Assembly (NCBI GenBank): GCA_032164295.1
Contig: JAJHTX010000010.1
Coordinates: 620,001-684,000 of the forward strand
Length of the DNA: 64,000 nt
Direction of reading: 5' to 3'
Source: Inonotus obliquus
Lineage: Eukaryota; Basidiomycota; Agaricomycetes; Hymenochaetales; Hymenochaetaceae
Below are positions 58,030 to 64,000 of the stretch, one piece after another. The position numbers and the translations under genes were made by a program. Below the pieces are notes generated by a model. The model saw nothing but the letters and a program-made list of their open reading frames with translations, made no database searches and had not been told where the DNA came from. How positions within the stretch are numbered: the stretch's first letter is position 1; each line of letters starts with the position of its first letter.

Positions 58030-59640
58030 AGGATCTGAAGTCGGGAGCTTTCTTCGAGTATTGCCAGAGAGGCAGCAGGTGGACGACTCGGACTTGATTG
58101 AAAAGAACGAAATACCCCCCACTTTCGATGGACGTGCTCATGAAGACGATTCATACCGTCTGCAAATTCTTGATGTAGAGTCAATTCTCGTCTTAGAGTT
58201 CTATCGTTCCCTCTATAAGAGTCTTGCAGCTACAAATTGAAGGACTTTCGTAGGTCTGGTGTCGTCGTCACCGGGAAACCTGGCTCTGGTTGGTCTCTTC
58301 CCGTTGCGTATCGGTAGCTACTTATATTCCCCTAAGTAAAACTACTTGGTTGTGGTTCACGCTCGTCTGTCTTATCACGAAGGGCGGAGTTGTAGTTTTC
58401 CATACGAATGGTGTAACCATCTCTTTAATCACCGCGTTTATCATGCGCTGCAAGAGCTGTGACAGAGATTATATGGTGTCTGATCGATTCAGACGAGAAA
58501 CCCAATCCGCCTAACCCTTTCCTTGCCTTGTGAAAGGTCATCCACGTATCTTTCCTATCCGCCAAATACGGCATGATACAAGAAATGGACCAAGCAGTGT
58601 GGATTCCGTGGCGCTCTGGTTTGGGGCATGCCGCTATGGACTGAGGAGGAATCAATAGGAGGGTGGGTTTCTGTTTTTTGCTGTCCCTGGTCATTAGCGG
58701 GAGGCCTCCCACTGAATTCCGACCCATACGAACCATTTCTTGACTGGCTTGACAACATCCGTCAGGTCTCTCTCGATGTTGGTGTTCGTGAAGCATGATC
58801 CGCTTGGAAGCCTGGGCGCCTCTGCCGTGGAAGTTTGTGCCGAGGTTCAAGTCCGAAACAGTCGGCAATAAAGTGATATAGCGTCTGGGGCATCAAGGAC
58901 GTGAGGTGCCGATACGCCTGTACGATGTCTACCTGCCGTCCCTCATTCGTCTTCATTGGCGGGTTGGATTATCCAGGGTCTCGCCCACGGTGTGTTGAAA
59001 GGTGCCGCTTACACCCTTAAGCTCATGATCTCGAGTGGCAAGACGGATGAGCAACACTGCGCTACCTCTGAAGAAACGTTCCCTCCTCCCCATGTTCGTC
59101 CAAGAGAATATACAATCGTCGATTTCGACAAAGATCAGCTCGTGTGGCTACCATACAGAACAACTGGTCCTCGCAAGACATCTGCTTCTGTGTCCCACGA
59201 AAGGTGAATAACCTGCAGTTTGATGCATTCTTGGTCGAGTTTGGGCAAACGGAGGAAGCGGTGAAACCAGTCGTCTGGATCTTTGGTGATGATCACGGCG
59301 ACTCGGAAGGGAGTCATCCGTTCCATAATCACGGTGGCATCTGGTAGTGCTCCTGCACACAGGGATGATGTGATGGATATCGACAACAAGAATAAGGACG
59401 AGATGGAGAGTGGAGATGAGAAGGAGATGGTATCAGAAGTAATTTCTCTGCCTGCAAGGCTACCTTGTGCAGAGGTAATTAAGGTAGCAAGCACGAGGCA
59501 GGAGACACTGTACATGTCCGCGTTTGGCGGGACCTCAACGTAGGCAGTGTTAGTATTTGATTCGGGGGAGCATCTTGCAACTGAGATTGCCATGTGTTCC
59601 AATTGCATGAATAGGCTCGTCAAAGAAACTGCTCGCACCA
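58030..59640 (+). pseudogene. Decayed P-loop NTPase gene (agaricomycete accessory family)
   Basis: Fragments in several plus frames line up as one gene. They are PPTFDGRAHEDDSYRLQIL and VLEFYRSLYKSL, then FRRSGVVVTGKPGSG (a Walker A loop cut before its Lys-Thr), then KTTWLWFTLVCLITKGG, VVVFHTNGV, LIDSDEKPNPPNPFLAL and KVIHVSFLSAKYGM. The pattern fits a large agaricomycete family with a GQPGIGKTVWLWY-type loop, often found with Crinkler-like or transposon-associated genes. Several stops and frame changes interrupt it. The 3' part is too degraded to follow, so the right boundary is approximate. Confidence 0.5.
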
Positions 59641-60038
59641 CTGTATGTCAGTCGCAAACTCAGTACTAGTGTGGTCGTTAACGGAAAGTATTCGAGTTAT
59701 TATGTTCATGTTACCATTTGCATTCGCAAAATTCAACAGCAGGGAGTTATAAGACATCGTGTTTGACACTCTACAAGGGGTTTGTCATGTAATGTAAATA
59801 TGAAGTAAGCTTATTCAAGAAAACATAGGACGACAACGATTTGGAAAATGGGGGTTGAATATGAGAAACGCAAACTAGGAAGGAGGGTATGGACTGTGGG
59901 ACGACAAAGAAGAAAGGGTGTCAGAAAGGCGAGAACAAAAAGGACACCAAGATCAAGATATTGAGACGCAGGAGGTGGACAGAGGACAGCACGAACCCGG
60001 AGAGAACGAAAAGACAATTCACTAGAGCGCGGAGCATC
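59641..60038. other. Short spacer
   Basis: It lies between the NTPase relic and the NoxR stop. No gene is seen; the right part should be the NoxR 3' UTR. Confidence 0.45.
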
Positions 60039-62030
60039 TCATACATCCGCAACCCAGATCTCCAACTTCCCTTCAGCACGTCCCTTCGCCATCTCACGCA
60101 CAGTCTCAATTGCCAACTCGAAATCCGAATCATCCCTCAAACTAACCTTCCCTCCATCCTCATCGAGGAACTTCATAGACAATTCATTCGTGCCCTTCTT
60201 TCCAAACTTTTGTGCAACTTTCGCAAGGAATTCTTCCCAGGGTAGATCGGGACCCATAGTCATACCACGCACGTCGTCAGTGTAGTGCAACTTGACACGG
60301 ATCTTGGTGAGCTCAAACATGACTTGTGAGTCGTCGTACTCTCCCGAGACGTATCCCTCTTCCTCCTCTTCATACGGGCTCATCGGACGGCCACGAGAGG
60401 ATCCACCTCCACCACCCATAGTTGGTCGGCGAGTCGGCTTACGTCGCAGACTTCCTGCAGAGGAGAACGAGCCGTAAGCAGATGGAGCGCGAGTCGACGG
60501 GGCACGTGACGGCAGGTTACCAGGGTTCGCATTATTCCTTGCCCAGGCCGCAACCCTACCCGTTCCAGCTGCGGGTGGAACAGGCGGAGGAGGTTCGTCG
60601 TTATACCCGTTCATGTAATCGTCGTAAATTTCCGTCACACGAGGACCTCCACCGCTCATACCGCTAACATCCAGGCTGTTTTTCTCCGGCGGCGGGGGAG
60701 GTGGACCGGTAGGCGAACGCGCGTTCTGTCCCATAGGCTTGTTACGCACGCTGAGCGCGCGAATCGGGCCTGGGCCAGGACCGTTCTGAGAGGACGAAGG
60801 CGGACGCACAGTCATGCTCCTCTGCAGTCCTCCGCCACCTGCGCCAGCACCGCCTGAGCTAATAGAACCGCCTTGACTGCGGTCGGAGACGGGCAGTACA
60901 GTTCGCGAACGCATTAGCTGAGAAGGACGGGTGTCGTCTACAGTTACGCGAGGCGGGGGGACTGTCTGACTTCGGCCTAGACCACCACCTTCTAACTCGC
61001 CTGGTATGGGAGCACCTGTACCCGTGAACCCGCGTCTTGCACGCGTAACGCCAGTAAATTCGGTGTATGCCTCTTCAGGGGTTTCAGATGCGATCAATTT
61101 CTACAATCATACACAATCAAAACACATGAAGTGCTGTTCGAAAAATGAGAGCGTACCGCTTTGCCCATATAATCCTTCGTCCTTGTGTTCTTCAACTTAT
61201 TTTCCGAAGGGCGGTAGAGTACGCCAACAGGAATACTGAAGACCGTGTATCCTTCTCCACGGTCTCCGATAGCATCATCAATCACATTATGCTCCTCGGT
61301 TGCTTTCTCCCTTCGCGCGTCCTGCATATCCTGCAATCCGGCATCAACGTTTCCCATGTAAATCTGAGACAGACCCTTATTGAAGAGAACTTCAGCCGAG
61401 AAGAGCTTAAACTTGAGACCAAGCTGCTCATAATTGATAGACTGATTTCCGCGCAAGTAGAGGAACGCCTCTTCAAAGTCTCGCAGTGATAGATCATATC
61501 GTCCTAGGAGGAAGTTCGATACACCGCACTGAAAATACCTGAAATATGTGACAGATAGTTAGATTTGAATATGGTTGTACGATTACATAATCGATAAGAA
61601 CAACGCCTCCCACACCATTGGGCAATTTCGTGCCTTTCGGCAACGCATAGCAGATTCCTTGATTCCTTCTGGAATGAGGCTCTCTCACGGCCGCCGTCTC
61701 CGACACAGTCATCCCACCGTTCTACAGCCACGCCGGTCATCCCCTTGCCAAGACAGCACAGTGCGAGCCGTGACATACAAGGAGATCAAGAAAAATGAGC
61801 AGATGAAGTACTCACGCAACAGCCAAGTACTGATCCAGCTGCGTCGCAGCGTTGAACTGCTCGACGGCGGCCTCGTGCTCACCAAGAGTGGCATAGATAA
61901 GACCCATGTTGGTCAGGATCTTGGACGAATCAGCAATGCGGCTAAAGAGGTCGAGCGCCTTTTCGAAGTCCTCCTCGTCGTAAGCCCTCAGCGCCGCGGC
62001 CCATGTCTCGAGTTCGGCTTTCAGGGACAT
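60039..62030 (-). CDS. noxR: NADPH oxidase regulator NoxR (p67phox-like)
   Basis: Three exons (62030-61816, 61538-61157, 61100-60039) join in phase to 552 residues. Residues 1-200 are TPR repeats (EDFEKALDLFSRI, KILTNMGLIYATLGEHEAAV, YFQCGVSNFLLGRYDLSL). Then comes the activation segment (GDRGEGYTVFSIPVGVLYRP), a long Pro/Gly/Ser linker, and a C-terminal PB1 domain (VKLHYTDDVRGM, then KFLDEDGGKVSLRDDSDFEL, the acidic OPCA motif). NoxR binds Rac and activates the Nox enzymes at membranes. In filamentous fungi it is needed for polar growth and fruiting. Intron 1 is 277 nt, far longer than others in the window. The protein is intact. Confidence 0.93.
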
Positions 62031-64000
62031 CGATCAACGGAATCAGGGTTGTAAACGGTAGCTTGTGTTTGCGTGGCTTGAACGTCGTGATGATGAGAGT
62101 ATGAGTACAAGGTGTACAACAGGCCAAAAAAGAAAGCGTGCCGGACGCGGGTGCAAGTTGATCGGAGGAGAATAGCGGGGAGGTACGAGAAGAATCGTCC
62201 CGTGCGGTGAGTGGACCCGTGCGTGAATAAAAATCGATAAGTACTAGAAGGAACCTTTGCGGGAGTCTTGTGTCTAAAACAAAAATATAAAAATACGAGA
62301 AAGAGAAGGAAGCAGGCAAGCTCCGGGCTCGAGGAGAACGAAAGGGATTTTAAAGAGAGTGGATGGGAACAGAAGACGAAGAGGGAGGGCGATGTTGAGG
62401 CGCTTTGGGGGCACAGTAATGGCTTGTGGGTGGAATTATAGATCCTGCCGACGGCGACGGTTACGGCGGTCGAGATCGTTACTACAGAAGCCGTCGTTAG
62501 GCGATATTACGTATGACGACTCCTTCCGTTCTTGGTTCAGCCACACATCCCGGTTATATCCGACCAGACCACTCCCTGCTTGTGGCTCGTGGCTTATTAC
62601 ACGTATGACTCTCTCTCTTCATTCTTTCTTGGTTCATTCTCTGACCTCACCTACTTCTCGTTTTCAATCAAACAGAGACTTGAATTTCATCACCTCAAAT
62701 GCGTAATCTCACGACACAGCTTGCATCAAGTTGGCAGGCGAAACGATGAGATCAACATCCGTTCCTATTCTTCTCACGTCGTGTTAACTGCAGAACCGCC
62801 ACATCACATCTCGCCTCTAACTGTTCTGGCTACAGCCTATTTCGATGCTCTCCTCTGCCAAGACACAGCGATTCTATTGCCTCAACTGGTCTCATGCCAT
62901 TTCTCGCCAGCAACCACATATTAGAGCTCTGCAAAAAGGCCACCCCTCTTCCACTCCGATAATGACAAGATGCTCGCTTCGGTGCCGTCTCAGCTCAACT
63001 GAATGTGCATCATGATGTGTTTGCCGCTTCGCCATTGCCCGCTTAGCCATTGCCGTGCTGTTCAACTCGCCACTGCCGGCGTTCGCATCTTTACCTGGGC
63101 ATGGGATTCCGAGCCCCCTTATGCAATGATGATGGCAGATAAGGTACCGTTTACAAAAGACCATGACAACTGAGTCAACTGGTGTCTAACGCCCGTCCTG
63201 GGTTGTGTTTGTCGAGTTGTGTATACTCACACTGGCAACAGGCGGGTTAATAGGCGCATTACCGGGACACTATTTTCCTAAAATATTTCAGAACCTGGTA
63301 GGCGAATATGACAGCTCTTGTGAAAATGTCAGTAACGTTATCATCTCAGGACATGTCTGTGGCTATCCCCACGCCAACTTACATTACTTGATGTGCCGCG
63401 ACTGAGCAGGCTTATTTTTAGTTCTTGGACCTGCTCGCTCAGATAGGCGATAACAATAATGCCAATGCCACGCATATGAGCGCATTGCTGAGGAAACGGT
63501 AGCCTTGTTTAAATGGCTGATCATGACCGCTAATTTGCTACTTAGGCGTGGTGGGAGTTGTCTGATGCTTCGCTCGGTCCCGGTTGATATGCTGTAAATT
63601 CGACGATAAGGTGTAAACCTTTGTATGGTCTGACAAACTGACGTGCTCTGAGCTGGCGGCTTCTTCTACCTATTTATAATCTGAAAAGCCGGCCTGTGAG
63701 TACCTGCTCACGATACTGACTCGGCGTGCTTTCTAGTCATTATTCTTCCATTTCAAATGGTGGATGCCGATGGCAACTCCCTGCCGTGCGCAGTCTACTT
63801 CCCACCTGCAGATCTGACTGTAATGGTACCTTTCTCTTGGCAGGTAACTGTTTGAATTGTTTGAGTGTTTGAGGCGTTTGTATACTAACCACAAGCGGTG
63901 GCTCGCAGTTGAGCAGACTGAAATCGGTTTTGCGCATGCGTCGGTCGCAAGCCGCGGCTCCTGCGAAGTATATTCTTGGCGTGAGTTTCTTCTTGCCCTT
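62031..64000. other. NoxR upstream region and right edge
   Basis: About 300 nt of probable NoxR promoter and leader, followed by about 1.6 kb in which no frame on either strand shows a motif or a splice-supported extension. Confidence 0.45.

Noticed and set aside
62359..63405. Frames of 60-130 codons near the right edge
   Set aside because: There are no motifs, no consistent splice extension and no codon pattern better than chance.

Overview
The window looks like nuclear DNA of an agaricomycete (mushroom-forming basidiomycete). Genes are cut by short introns of about 50-75 nt with GT-AG ends. The gene content fits: F-box proteins, a DUF6533-type membrane protein, NACHT/WD40 NLR-like genes with an N-terminal C2-like domain, Elongator subunit Elp1, the NADPH-oxidase regulator NoxR and a DASH Ask1-like gene. 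There is no operon structure, CRISPR, phage or rRNA. All gene models were spliced by eye: GT/AG sites were chosen to keep phase and family motifs.

Layout. 1-1293: F-box gene (minus), running off the left edge. 1958-10290: a degraded tandem segmental duplication. One complete cyclase (kynurenine-formamidase-like) gene is followed by four copies of an unrecognised two-exon gene (minus). Two decayed cyclase fragments lie between them, and a 269-bp TA-flanked MITE sits in the second unit. 11347-12242: DUF6533-like membrane gene. 12812-17749: Elp1. 18031-21358: two unrecognised coiled-coil genes in divergent orientation. 21743-23459: a class III CoA-transferase with a mitochondrial presequence.

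24361-41372 is a repeat-rich accessory region. It holds a broken WD40 gene, three or more foldback-like elements of about 0.6 kb made of GGATACGG or GCGGATAT words, an unrecognised gene with a duplicated exon, an inverted broken copy of the CoA-transferase, an intact NmrA/isoflavone-reductase-like gene, a 1,099-residue unrecognised protein with an internal repeat, and two orphan NLR tails. 41607-47876: two tandem MFS anion/cation symporter genes. 49605-51407: an Ask1-like gene with a badly disrupted kinetochore domain. 52661-57696: a full-length but broken C2-NACHT-WD40 gene. 58030-59640: a decayed P-loop NTPase gene. 60039-62030: NoxR. The last 2 kb show nothing convincing.

How it fits together. 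Conserved housekeeping or developmental genes (Elp1, CoA-transferase, NoxR) are intact. Around them is a fast-evolving layer of tandem duplication, NLR birth and death, and non-autonomous transposons. The best candidates for undescribed biology are the four-copy gene family with its shared promoter, the exon-duplication gene at 27544-28267, and the three-module protein at 33030-36849.
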